Below, piece by piece: positions 18,202 to 28,007 of a stretch of DNA of 37,928 nucleotides (its first letter is position 1; every line of letters starts with the position of its first letter). Location: positions 1-37,928 of the forward strand of contig SLKJ01000197.1 in NCBI GenBank assembly GCA_007134675.1. The letters are read 5' to 3'. The DNA is from Bacteroidales bacterium. GTDB lineage: Bacteria; Bacteroidota; Bacteroidia; Bacteroidales; PUMT01. Position numbers and translations under genes: made by a program. The notes beneath the pieces are model-generated. The model saw only the letters and a program-made list of their open reading frames with translations, made no database searches and had not been told where the DNA came from.

Positions 18202-19074
18202 ATGCCCTCCTACATAATTATTTCACCCGTCAGAAATGAGGAAGACTATTTGGAACTGACCTTAAAATCAATAATCGCCCAGACAGTTTTACCGCTTGAG
18301 TACATTTTGGTCAACGATGGTTCTACTGATAGTACACCTCAGATTATCGACAAATACGCTGCGAGGTACCCCTGGATCAAAAGGATCGACAGAAACGACA
18401 GGGGGCATTACCTTCCCGGAAAAGGTGTTGTAGATACATTTTATGAGGGGTTTTCAACTATTTCATCCCCAAACTGGGACTATATTGTTAAACTTGATTG
18501 CGACCTTGAATTTGAACCATCTTATTTTGAAAATATCTTCAAAGAGTTTGAAAATAATTCAAAGCTGGGAATTGCAAGCGGTTGCACTTATATTCAGGCA
18601 GATAATATATTAATCCGTGAACCAACACAAAAAGACCACCCTGTAGGACCCTCAAAAGTATACAAAAAAGAATGCTGGAACGATATCGGCGGAATTAAAC
18701 CAATTCCCGGCTGGGATCTGGAAGATTTACTGAACGCGCAAATGAAAGGATGGGAAACCTTTTGTTTTTTTGACCTTAAGCTGATTCATCATCGCCTGAC
18801 CGGATCACGGCGCAAAGGAATATGGACTCCTAAATATATACAAGGGCAATTTGAATACAGGCATGGCTATAGTTTTTTTTACACATTAATCAAAGCTCTA
18901 AGACAGATGTTTTTCAAACCACCTATAATTGGCAGCATTGCCAAGGTTTCTGGTTATTTAAGTGCTGTCATTCATAAGGAAGAATATTTGTTTGATCATA
19001 AAATGAGGAAATTTCTCAGAAAAAAGCACCGCAATTTAATCCTGAACAAGATAGGAATAAATAAAAAACCCTGA
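18202..19074 (+). CDS. Glycosyltransferase family 2
   Basis: 'YIIISPVRNEEDYLELTLKSIIAQTVLPLEYILVNDGSTDSTPQII', 'YIVKLDCDLEFEPSYFENI'. ATG at 18202 preferred over the TTG at 18196 in the supplied track. Confidence 0.9.
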   Translation: MPSYIIISPVRNEEDYLELTLKSIIAQTVLPLEYILVNDGSTDSTPQIIDKYAARYPWIKRIDRNDRGHYLPGKGVVDTFYEGFSTISSPNWDYIVKLDCDLEFEPSYFENIFKEFENNSKLGIASGCTYIQADNILIREPTQKDHPVGPSKVYKKECWNDIGGIKPIPGWDLEDLLNAQMKGWETFCFFDLKLIHHRLTGSRRKGIWTPKYIQGQFEYRHGYSFFYTLIKALRQMFFKPPIIGSIAKVSGYLSAVIHKEEYLFDHKMRKFLRKKHRNLILNKIGINKKP

Positions 19075-19078
19075 TTTT

Positions 19079-19864
19079 ATGAGATTCTCAATAATTACAG
19101 TCTGCCGTAATAATCTTCCAGGATTAAAAAAAACTTATAGTTCCTTGATTGAACAAACTTTTACTGAATATGAATGGATAGTAATTGACGGCAATTCAAC
19201 AGATGGTACAAGAGAATGGCTGCAATCAATAAACAATGAAGTTATATGGATCTCCGAACCGGATGATGGGATATTTGATGCCATGAACAAAGGCATAACT
19301 CTGGCCCACGGTGAATACCTGCTATTTTTGAACAGTGCTGACAGACTTTCACATAATGGTCTACTTGAAAAAGTAAATGATTCTATAAATCTTTCAAATA
19401 AACAACCAGTGTTTATTTATGGAGACTCCATTGATATTAATAACTCCGGGACTCTCTTGTACAGAAAATCCAAAAATTATAAAACGCTTTGGAGGGGAAT
19501 GTTTACACAGCATCAAGCGATGTTTTTCAGATTGAACCAAAATATTCTTTATAAAAAAGAGTACAGTATAACCGCTGATTACGAATATGTTGGTCAGCAT
19601 CTGAAAAACCTCAAAGAGGAGGATATTATATATCTGGAAACACCTTTTTGCGAATTTGAGCTTGGAGGATTAAACGAATCTTCCAGAATCAAAGCATTAA
19701 AGGAGGACTATCTTATCAGGAAAAATGAATTTGGAATAAATATATTTATATGCGGGTTACTGTACATTTTACATTTTATTCACACAATGCAAAAAAGAAT
19801 GCTCCCCCGAACGGCTTATATGTTAAGATATAAAAAGCTTCGCACAAAAACCCATAAAGCATAG
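19079..19864 (+). CDS. Glycosyltransferase family 2 (WcaA/WcaE-like)
   Basis: 'FSIITVCRNNLPGLKKTYSSLIEQTFTEYEWIVIDGNSTDGTREWL', 'WISEPDDGIFDAMNKGITLAHGEYLLFLNSADRL'. Confidence 0.92.
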   Translation: MRFSIITVCRNNLPGLKKTYSSLIEQTFTEYEWIVIDGNSTDGTREWLQSINNEVIWISEPDDGIFDAMNKGITLAHGEYLLFLNSADRLSHNGLLEKVNDSINLSNKQPVFIYGDSIDINNSGTLLYRKSKNYKTLWRGMFTQHQAMFFRLNQNILYKKEYSITADYEYVGQHLKNLKEEDIIYLETPFCEFELGGLNESSRIKALKEDYLIRKNEFGINIFICGLLYILHFIHTMQKRMLPRTAYMLRYKKLRTKTHKA

Positions 19865-19876
19865 AGTCAATATCAC

Positions 19877-20866
19877 TTAATTTTTTCTTTTCCAATACTC
19901 CGGAAGGATCTTCCAAAAAGATCCCAGTTCAAAATCAAAACTTTCAGGTTCAAATCTTGCTAATCCGGAGCCATCGTAATGAGTAAGTTCGCTAAAAAAA
20001 GCCCGGCCATCGCAATAATAGAAATCAACCCTTACTGCATCAAAGTCTGCAGAAATTTTCTCGGCAAGATTAATAAGATAATCCGGATTTGCAGGTTTTT
20101 TAAACTCAATATTTTCACTATTATAACCGGGGTTAACGACGGGGAGTAAATTCCATTCGATATCCAAATAAGCTGAATTGTCATCAGAACCAAAACGATT
20201 ATCTGAGACACGAATAAGACGACATTTAGAATTAAAGCAGTAAAATTTGTAATCCATTGGTAAGCTCCCATCTCCAGTTTCAAGAAGTTCTTCTAAAATT
20301 ATTTTTCTCTTAATATTTCTGTATGCCCATTCATAGTGATAAAAACCATAATTTGTTCGAAGCCATTCTTTGCATTTTCTTTGGATGTATTCTCTGCAAA
20401 CAGGTTTATCTCCTTTATGAATTATGTGCATTCTGCTTCCGTGGTTTGGTTTTATTACAAACCTGTCCGGTAACTGAGAAAACGGAATTTTATGCGGGTC
20501 ACTTGTAACATAATATACTGGAACAATTAATTTATCAGCTTCCTCATCTCCGAGAATATTCTTTAAATAGCCTCTAACTTCGTATTTATCAGCAGTTACT
20601 GTAAGAAGGGGATTTCGGTCATAAAGTTTTTTCCAAATAATCTTCTCATTGAAAGACCTTGGATTATCCAGATTCAATTTATAACCGATTCGTTTATTAA
20701 ATAATGCCTTTAATTTCGGGTATCCCCTTTTTTTGTCAACAAATAATTTAAAATCAGCATATACTTTATTTATTGACGGAGGCAGAAATCTCATAAAATA
20801 TATTCGTCCGTCATCAGATTTATAATTATTCAACCAGGTTTTAAATTTTAAATAACTGTATTTCAT
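19877..20866 (-). CDS. TupA-like ATP-grasp protein
   Basis: 'RSFNEKIIWKKLYDRNPLLTVTADKYEVRGYLKNILG', 'LPDRFVIKPNHGSRMHIIHKG', 'DAVRVDFYYCDGRAFFSELTHYDGSGLARFEPESFDFELG'. Confidence 0.88.
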   Translation of the reverse strand: MKYSYLKFKTWLNNYKSDDGRIYFMRFLPPSINKVYADFKLFVDKKRGYPKLKALFNKRIGYKLNLDNPRSFNEKIIWKKLYDRNPLLTVTADKYEVRGYLKNILGDEEADKLIVPVYYVTSDPHKIPFSQLPDRFVIKPNHGSRMHIIHKGDKPVCREYIQRKCKEWLRTNYGFYHYEWAYRNIKRKIILEELLETGDGSLPMDYKFYCFNSKCRLIRVSDNRFGSDDNSAYLDIEWNLLPVVNPGYNSENIEFKKPANPDYLINLAEKISADFDAVRVDFYYCDGRAFFSELTHYDGSGLARFEPESFDFELGSFWKILPEYWKRKN

Positions 20867-20907
20867 GTGATCTTAATACTTAGTGGATTTCTCTGTTTTT
20901 AACTCAA

Positions 20908-21588
20908 TCATTCTCCCCAGCTAATTCCGGATCTGATAATTTTGGCCGGGATACCTCCAATAATAACATTTGAGGCTTGAAATCTTCTGTTTACCAGAGA
21001 ATTGGAAGCCACCACAGTATCCCTGCCCAGCAAGGTTCCTTTACTAATTGTGGAACGATTGCCAATCCAACAATTTTCGCCGATTACTATCTCTTTATCA
21101 GGATTAATATGTACACCATCTTTATCGAATATTCTGTGAAAATCAGAGTCGATTATTTGAGTATCCCAGGAAACCCTGCAATTGTCCCCAATTTTTAGAC
21201 TTTTATAACATACGATCACACTACCCGAAGAAAAACGGAAATTACTGCCAAGTTCCAGTTTCCCCTTTGGACCAACAACTAAGACAGATCCATATTTAAA
21301 TATTGCAGCCCCATTAAAGGTTATTGTACCTCCATTTTCCCAGACTACCCGGTTATGCTTTTTATCATACAACCCTATTTCTGATAACCCAAGTTTAATT
21401 AAACCGGGTTTCACTGAGCATTTGATTATCACCTCTCCTTTTACCTTGCGTAACTTGACTTTATAACTAACAAATAGAGGCAGATAAATAGCTTGCTTTA
21501 TCGGCAAATATTTAAAGTTTAAGTAAATTGTCTTATGATTAAGAAAATGGATATTTTTAAATATTTTTTTAATTATCCCCACAGCCAT
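20908..21588 (-). CDS. Left-handed beta-helix acyltransferase (hexapeptide repeat / maltose-O-acetyltransferase-like)
   Basis: 'LELGSNFRFSSGSVIVCYKSLKIGDNCRVSWDTQIIDSDFHRI', 'IVIGENCWIGNRSTISKGTLLGRDTVVASNSLVNRRFQASNVIIGGIPAKII'. Confidence 0.9.
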   Translation of the reverse strand: MAVGIIKKIFKNIHFLNHKTIYLNFKYLPIKQAIYLPLFVSYKVKLRKVKGEVIIKCSVKPGLIKLGLSEIGLYDKKHNRVVWENGGTITFNGAAIFKYGSVLVVGPKGKLELGSNFRFSSGSVIVCYKSLKIGDNCRVSWDTQIIDSDFHRIFDKDGVHINPDKEIVIGENCWIGNRSTISKGTLLGRDTVVASNSLVNRRFQASNVIIGGIPAKIIRSGISWGE

Positions 21589-21663
21589 TGCTATTGTCTT
21601 TTAAAAATCTACATTAAATAATGGTGAAGAATTATATAATGGTTTCTATAATCTTTTCATAAA

Positions 21664-22818
21664 TCATTTCTGGCTTAAAATGCCACTTCTATCAAGGATT
21701 CTCTTAAAATTGATTCCCCAGACATCCCAGTTCATGGTTTTTTCAAACATACTCCTACTTCCTCTTACTAAACTGTAGTACTTTTCATCTGAAGAAAATA
21801 TACTGATTATTTTTTCACCGTAATCAGTATGGTCTGAATCATATTTCAGTGCATATCCATTGACTCCATTTTTTATACCCTCACTTATCCCCCCGGTATC
21901 AGTTGTAATTACCGGGACTCCATAAGCTGCAGCTTCGCATATTGCTATTGCCATGCATTCCGCCCTTGTTGGAAGCAATAGGAAGTCTGAGTTGAACATT
22001 ACCCTGTCAAATTCATTTATGCCATTTTCGGTATTTTTATCAATATAAGCAATAATCTCCATGTCTTCATCATGAAAACTTTCAGGCGGTACGCCACCAA
22101 CAACGACCAGTTTAACAGGAACTCCCCGGGACCTTATATATTCCTTCGCTTTGTATACAATATCAAATCCTTTCCTTTTAAATTCCTTACCAATAAAAAG
22201 CAAGCGGCACACAGATGTTTTTCTCTTTTTGTTTACTATTTCTCTGTCCGGGATCCTATCAAGATTTGCACCTCTGGGTAAGACATGAATTCTTTCTGAA
22301 GGATAATTATAATCATTTTGTACCGAAGATGCTGCCCATTTGGTAGTACATATAACCAAAGATGACTTATTTACAGCCTTTTGCTCAATTATGTTTCCTT
22401 CTCTCACAGATATCCCTGATAATTTCTTAAAACCCGGATAGTAGCCTTGTAACAGATTAAAAGTGGCATCTGTCGAATATATTACCGGTGTGTTAGTTTT
22501 AAGATGTGCTATTTCACATGAAGCCTTGTCGGCAAAAACTAAATCAAACTCTCCATTACCCAGCTTTTTCGAGAAGACCCGGCCATAAATCTTTGATATT
22601 ATAACGCTGTGAGAATGTTTGTATTTTTTTTCAAAAAATATTTGCAAAAAATTAATCGACTTGCGAATTATATTTATAATTACATTGTTAACAGGTCCGA
22701 GAAAATATACTTTACCGCAATATTTTTCTAAAGCGGCTGACTGGTAATAATATACACCTGAAGACACCTTTTTATCAAATGGATCTTTAGAAGTTATATA
22801 AGCTATTCTATAATTCAC
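21664..22818 (-). CDS. Glycosyltransferase family 4
   Basis: 'RLLFIGKEFKRKGFDIVYKAKEYIRSRGVPVKLVVVGG', 'LLLPTRAECMAIAICEAAAYGVPVITTDTGGISEGIKNGVNGYAL'. The listed start is a GTG. Confidence 0.93.
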   Translation of the reverse strand: MNYRIAYITSKDPFDKKVSSGVYYYQSAALEKYCGKVYFLGPVNNVIINIIRKSINFLQIFFEKKYKHSHSVIISKIYGRVFSKKLGNGEFDLVFADKASCEIAHLKTNTPVIYSTDATFNLLQGYYPGFKKLSGISVREGNIIEQKAVNKSSLVICTTKWAASSVQNDYNYPSERIHVLPRGANLDRIPDREIVNKKRKTSVCRLLFIGKEFKRKGFDIVYKAKEYIRSRGVPVKLVVVGGVPPESFHDEDMEIIAYIDKNTENGINEFDRVMFNSDFLLLPTRAECMAIAICEAAAYGVPVITTDTGGISEGIKNGVNGYALKYDSDHTDYGEKIISIFSSDEKYYSLVRGSRSMFEKTMNWDVWGINFKRILDRSGILSQK

Positions 22819-23106
22819 CTCTATACTTGAAAGTTGACTTTTCTGAAGTTTATTTATTGTGATGATTTAAAATTAATTGTGCCCAATTAACGGCTTGTCC
22901 ATTTTATAGTTGCAAGTCCAATCATACTTAAATCATAAATCAACAAATAATTTTTATCTTATACGGTCAGGGTACATTAAAGTTATGTTTTTTTCACTTA
23001 ACTTACGGTGTTATTGTTCTATGATAAAATACCCAAAAAGAATTAACTTTCTGCCAGTTTATATTGACTATTTTTTATTCGAAAGAAAAGAAGCAAAGCT
23101 ATTACA

Positions 23107-24033
23107 ATGACCAGCAAAAAAACCATTGCTATTATTATTCCGGTCTTCAATGGACTTGAATATACAAAACAGTGCCTGTCAACTCTATTTTCTTTAATTT
23201 CCCTGTCTAAAGCAAAGGATCATATTTTCCAGATTATAGTAGTAGATGACGGATCAACAGATGGAACATCTCCCTGGATTAAGGAAAACTGCCCCTCAGT
23301 TCATTTACTTCATGGTAAAGGAGATCTCTGGTGGACCGGCGGTATAAATATGGGAATAAGCTATGCCATTAAACAGTTAAGCGCCGAATATATTTTGTGG
23401 TGGAACAATGATATTAAACCGGCTAATGATTATCTCGACCAAATTGAAAATGTAATTAAAGAACATGGTAAAGATGTAATTTTGGGCTCAAAGGTTTACA
23501 CCCTCAAAGACAATCGTATTTGGGGGATGGGAGGGAAATTCGACCCTGTATCAGGTCGTCGTGGCATGTATGGAGAACTGCAGGAAGACTCTGATATTTA
23601 CAGAACTCCTATTGAAACAGATTGGTTACCGGGTATGGGTACTATTGTACACAGAAGAGTATTTGAAATAATAGGAATGCCTGATGAAAAAAACTTCCCT
23701 CAATATCATGGTGACAGCGATTTTACATACAGAGCTAAAAAAGGTGGCTTTAGGCTAATCGTTTCTCCCAGGCTAATAATATATAATGATAACACAAATA
23801 CAGGAATTAAGCACAAAGGCAGGTTCAGTGACCTCTACAAGTCACTTACGGACATTAAATCTAATTATAATATAAAAAAAGATTTTCTTTTTTATAATAA
23901 ACATGCAGGTTCCGCCAGGGCATATATTTTTCTGTTGAACAGGTATTTCAGATATATAGGAGGTTTTTTCAAATGGAAGTTTCTTAATGCCATGGGTGTG
24001 AAAAAACAATCATCAAAGTCTGAAAAAAAATAA
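23107..24033 (+). CDS. Glycosyltransferase family 2 (rhamnosyltransferase-like)
   Basis: 'AIIIPVFNGLEYTKQCLSTLF', 'IIVVDDGSTDGTSPWI', 'GDLWWTGGINMGISYA', 'YILWWNNDIKP'. Confidence 0.92.
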   Translation: MTSKKTIAIIIPVFNGLEYTKQCLSTLFSLISLSKAKDHIFQIIVVDDGSTDGTSPWIKENCPSVHLLHGKGDLWWTGGINMGISYAIKQLSAEYILWWNNDIKPANDYLDQIENVIKEHGKDVILGSKVYTLKDNRIWGMGGKFDPVSGRRGMYGELQEDSDIYRTPIETDWLPGMGTIVHRRVFEIIGMPDEKNFPQYHGDSDFTYRAKKGGFRLIVSPRLIIYNDNTNTGIKHKGRFSDLYKSLTDIKSNYNIKKDFLFYNKHAGSARAYIFLLNRYFRYIGGFFKWKFLNAMGVKKQSSKSEKK

Positions 24034-24046
24034 CCCACTTCTCTTC

Positions 24047-25582
24047 TTACTTTTTAATTAAAACCGCCCATTGTCCGCTACCAGGTGTTGCAAGTGTTAC
24101 CATACCTCCTCCTGATATAGTGGATGTTGCTCCCCAATCACTATTTGCTATGTCTAACCATTTTAAATCAAATTCACCTGACGCCCCAGTCATATCAAGA
24201 TTAACACTGCCTCCGTTGCTAAAATAAACGGCATATTGTTTCCCTTTCTCAGCCATGCAATAAGCCTCACCTGATGCCCTGTTACTTAACAGTGTATTAT
24301 CAGGTTCACATCTGAATATATTCATTTCATCGGTAAACATCCTCAGGCTTTTTACATTTGTCATTGCAATGCTGTTTAAGCCTATGCCCCAAAAATACTG
24401 AGTATATCCGGGTCTGTGAAATCTGGCCGAAGATGCTCCTGCAAATATTGACCTCCACATCCGCTTTGGCGGTTCACTGCCTGTTTCATAAATTTTCACA
24501 ATATTCACAGGCTTGATCTTATCACCGAGTTTTATTTGTTTCCATGTATAAATCAATGCATCATAATGCTCATCACCGTTTTTGGTGTTACTTTGTGAGG
24601 CCTCGAAAAAATCATAATATTCATCACTCATAACCTCTGGGTGCCCTCCCCTGTTAAAATTATGATCTCTTCTCATATCGGAAGCATAAATTGTCTTACC
24701 GGCTTCTTCACCTTTGTCCCTCAAAAATTGTATCCAATGCCTACCCCACTCCATTGGTTGAGGAGTTTCGTTATTCGAACAATAAAGAACATTCGGATAA
24801 TTCAGTGATATTGACAGCATTTTTTCAACATACTTTTCCTGATAATACAATACTATCGGCTCGCTGGCATATTGATGTCCCTGTAATGCTGGCACACTAT
24901 AAAAAAACGAATGTGGCGACGGACTTGTCCCCGGCAAATAATTTACTACTTCGGGTAGCCCTGACTCTGCTGCTGTATAATTAATATTCCGAAGGGGATT
25001 ATATGGATTGGACTCCCATCCGGTATTGTCTATACCTCTGACTTCAGGCCCCCAGCTTTCCGCCTCGGTTAAGTAAAAATCAAATCTGTCCCATATCTCT
25101 ATCTGGACAATTATATCTCTGTCATAGCATTTGTTAAGAAAATTTTCAAATCTATTCCAGTATTCATCATCCCATTGATCAAGGTCGTAAGTATCTGTGG
25201 GTTGATTATCTCCCGGTGTACCTGAGATCTTCTTAAAAGGGAACCTGTTCCCCCTATTTCTTGATGACATCGTATTTCTGATATAATTGCCTCCACGACT
25301 TACAAGTTCATCAAGATGCTCTTCCAAAGTCCATGTTGTCAAACCCATTGGAGGATTATATTTTTCGCTTTCATAATACCAATTGGGAAACTGAAACATG
25401 TTATCCTCATAAGAGCCGCCAAGCAACAATAACGGTTTCCCCTTATATTCCCAGTATCTGGAATTTTCACTGTAAGGTTTAATGCCATTAAAATTGGAGT
25501 TCCTTAAATTAACAGTAATATCATCTGAGGTTGTTATGCTGCAGCTAATAAGGCATAACATTAAAATAATTGAATTCTTCAT
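24047..25582 (-). CDS. Secreted lipoprotein with a glycoside-hydrolase-like (probable TIM-barrel, clan-A-like) domain
   Basis: Lipobox-like 'MLCLISC'; 'YWEYKGKPLLLLGGSYEDN', 'LDELVSRGGNYIRNTMSSR', 'NKCYDRDIIVQIEIWDRFDFY', 'YPNVLYCSNNETPQPMEWGRHWIQFLRDKG'; C-terminal small beta domain. Exact family uncertain. Confidence 0.65.
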   Translation of the reverse strand: MKNSIILMLCLISCSITTSDDITVNLRNSNFNGIKPYSENSRYWEYKGKPLLLLGGSYEDNMFQFPNWYYESEKYNPPMGLTTWTLEEHLDELVSRGGNYIRNTMSSRNRGNRFPFKKISGTPGDNQPTDTYDLDQWDDEYWNRFENFLNKCYDRDIIVQIEIWDRFDFYLTEAESWGPEVRGIDNTGWESNPYNPLRNINYTAAESGLPEVVNYLPGTSPSPHSFFYSVPALQGHQYASEPIVLYYQEKYVEKMLSISLNYPNVLYCSNNETPQPMEWGRHWIQFLRDKGEEAGKTIYASDMRRDHNFNRGGHPEVMSDEYYDFFEASQSNTKNGDEHYDALIYTWKQIKLGDKIKPVNIVKIYETGSEPPKRMWRSIFAGASSARFHRPGYTQYFWGIGLNSIAMTNVKSLRMFTDEMNIFRCEPDNTLLSNRASGEAYCMAEKGKQYAVYFSNGGSVNLDMTGASGEFDLKWLDIANSDWGATSTISGGGMVTLATPGSGQWAVLIKK

Positions 25583-25601
25583 GAAATATCAGAATTTGAA
25601 A

Positions 25602-26798
25602 TCACCCGCCACCCGGTTTTAAATCTCCTTTATGCTTTTTCTCTTTAATGTTGATATCCAAAATATACATGATTACACATAGCACCGCTATGGAAAAAGG
25701 ATTTGAGAATACACCGGCAACCGGCAAAGCAAGTGTTGAGTTTAACAGATAAAACTTAATATATGAGTTTTCGGAGCTAACAGGTGCTCTCCATGCCTTT
25801 ACAAGCAACCATATTGCTCCGACTGCAAAAAAAAGCCCGAATTTCGAAAAATCCCCAATAATTCCTATATCAGACTGGTAAAATCCATATGCCATTTTAT
25901 AAATGTTAATATTAATTCCGTACACAGATCCCATATGATCCTGGCCATTACCAAAAAAATATGCGAGTGTATTCGGGAAAAAATCAGTTAAAAAGAATCT
26001 TGTGGCCCGTATTCTGACATTTTCCTGAAAATCTGCTGCTTGTTCTTCTGAAACACCAATCATCCCAACAAAAATCTCCTCGAAAATAAAAAAGAGAGGG
26101 ATTGTTGCAATTAAAACAAGAGAATAAATAACGTATCTTGATCTGATTACATCACTGAAAATCAAACTAGCCAACACAGCAAGAGAAGTAATTAATAGGG
26201 AATTCCTCGTACCTGTGAGTATCATGATCGAAATAAAAAGAACAACGAGAAAAATATAACGCACCTTATTCTGTGAGTAAAATCTCTGAAGACACATAAA
26301 AAGGGATAGCCCCATAAAGGAAGACCCCGGGATGAATATTCTTATTGTCCCCCTTTCAACATCCTGTCTGACATTAAAAAGTATCGAGGGAAAAATAATG
26401 TATTGTATCAAAAAAGAAAGAGCATAGAGAATACCCAATGCAAGCACAATGTTTTGCAGCTCTTTTATATCAGGTTTCAAAACATGAAGGAAGAAATAGA
26501 AAAGATAGAAATACATAAACCGCTGTGCCCAGAAAGTTAAAATATAACTCTGGTTATGATAGGCATTTGCAATAATCATACTCAAAAACACCCCAGTAAA
26601 AATAAGTAATACGGGGTGCTTAAAATTCAATTCCATTTTCTTTTCCTTACCGTATATCTGATCTACCACAATTACTGCAAACATCATGGCAGCAACTCCG
26701 AATTGAATCAGATAAATCAAATTATCAGGCAAAAATATAATCCTGAAGAATGAGGCAGAACTCAACAGGATAAAAAATATTATAAGTACTTTTATCAT
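25602..26798 (-). CDS. O-antigen polymerase/ligase-like multi-spanning membrane protein (Wzy-like)
   Basis: Multiple TM segments and 'VRQDVERGTIRIFIPGSSFMGLSLFM', 'ILTGTRNSLLIT', 'FGNGQDHMGSVYG'; 4-bp overlap with the upstream gene. Confidence 0.8.
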   Translation of the reverse strand: MIKVLIIFFILLSSASFFRIIFLPDNLIYLIQFGVAAMMFAVIVVDQIYGKEKKMELNFKHPVLLIFTGVFLSMIIANAYHNQSYILTFWAQRFMYFYLFYFFLHVLKPDIKELQNIVLALGILYALSFLIQYIIFPSILFNVRQDVERGTIRIFIPGSSFMGLSLFMCLQRFYSQNKVRYIFLVVLFISIMILTGTRNSLLITSLAVLASLIFSDVIRSRYVIYSLVLIATIPLFFIFEEIFVGMIGVSEEQAADFQENVRIRATRFFLTDFFPNTLAYFFGNGQDHMGSVYGININIYKMAYGFYQSDIGIIGDFSKFGLFFAVGAIWLLVKAWRAPVSSENSYIKFYLLNSTLALPVAGVFSNPFSIAVLCVIMYILDINIKEKKHKGDLKPGGG

Positions 26799-27982
26799 CT
26801 GGGTACTTTATGGAATTTGTCGAAAAAGCCCAGTAGCCGGTAGACCCTGAAAAGGGCAAACCGCATCAACTCTTTGAATGAGAAGACATTTCTGTAATAA
26901 TAATTAAACTTCTTCACATAAGTTAATATCTTATCTCTGCCTGATTCTGGTATAAGCTCATCCTTCCTGCATAAAACAATGTCTCTACCCGGAATGTTGA
27001 AAATAACATTCATTTCATGAGGTTTCATCTCTCTGGCATAACCGTGTAATATATTTCTGCTTTTTTTGGTGGTGAGCAAAAAACTCTCTTTTATCTTATC
27101 AGGATTTTTGTAACCATATATGTCAACAGCAAAATCATACCCGTCGAAAACCTTGTTAAACCTTTTTATTATATCAGGCATTATTTCGAAATGAGAGTCA
27201 TAAACGGCAAGAGACTCTTTTAAGTGACAAAACTGAAATTTTTTTTGATCAACCAGCAGAACTGACTGTAATTGATATGTAGACAATGTCCTGTTCGTAC
27301 CAATATCATCAAAATTTGCAGTCAATGACACCCTCGGCAGGACAAAATACTTATTGTAAAGAACCACATATCCGATAAAGTATTTTTTCCAGCTTCTATC
27401 AGGCCACTTGAGAACATTTTCTGGAATTCCCGGAATAAGAGACAGATCAGGGCTGGTATCATACCATTCCCTGAACCTCACCCACTGTTCATGGGTCCAT
27501 GCCTGCCCCCATGAACATGCATACTGAATAAAGTACACATCATTTGCATCAGCCACAGGGGAGAAAGGCTCAGAACTGACCCTGTCTAAGTGCATGTAAT
27601 TAAACAGCCCTACACCTGATATATTTTCATCATCACTGTAAAAATCAAGTGCCTGTAAAGTGTAATCAAAGAAAAAGGGAGAAACATACAAGTCATCCTC
27701 CAGAATAATTACCGATCCGTAATTTTCTGTCAGATCACCGCAAGATAAAATATGATTTTTTAATCCTAAATTGACCGGATGCACAATTACCTCTTTATCA
27801 CCTGCATTCCATTCGAATTGATTTGCACAATCAACTATTGCAATATTATCATCTGAATAGTCAATACTTATTACAAGTTTCGTATTTTCCGGACAGGATG
27901 TTCTGCTTAGTGAGTAAAGAAGTCTCTGCAGGGAATGTACCCGGTTATAGGCAGCAACTATAATTACTGGTTTTTCGTTCAT
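26795..27982 (-). CDS. Glycosyltransferase, GNT-I-like / GT2-like
   Basis: 'PVIIVAAYNRVHSLQRLLYSLSR', 'SVIILEDDLYVSPFFFDYTLQALDFYSDDENISGVGLFN', 'YACSWGQAWTHEQWVRFREWY'. Confidence 0.85.
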   Translation of the reverse strand: MNEKPVIIVAAYNRVHSLQRLLYSLSRTSCPENTKLVISIDYSDDNIAIVDCANQFEWNAGDKEVIVHPVNLGLKNHILSCGDLTENYGSVIILEDDLYVSPFFFDYTLQALDFYSDDENISGVGLFNYMHLDRVSSEPFSPVADANDVYFIQYACSWGQAWTHEQWVRFREWYDTSPDLSLIPGIPENVLKWPDRSWKKYFIGYVVLYNKYFVLPRVSLTANFDDIGTNRTLSTYQLQSVLLVDQKKFQFCHLKESLAVYDSHFEIMPDIIKRFNKVFDGYDFAVDIYGYKNPDKIKESFLLTTKKSRNILHGYAREMKPHEMNVIFNIPGRDIVLCRKDELIPESGRDKILTYVKKFNYYYRNVFSFKELMRFALFRVYRLLGFFDKFHKVPR

Positions 27983-28007
27983 CGTATTGTAAAAATAAGA
28001 TTTACGG

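Noticed and set aside
21889-21894. C6/G6 runs (e.g. 3333-3338, 21889-21894, 34647-34652, 34720-34725) as additional phase-variable tracts
   Set aside because: Length 6 is readily produced by Gly/Pro codons and is below the usual threshold for notable slippage; only G9, and weakly G7, are kept.
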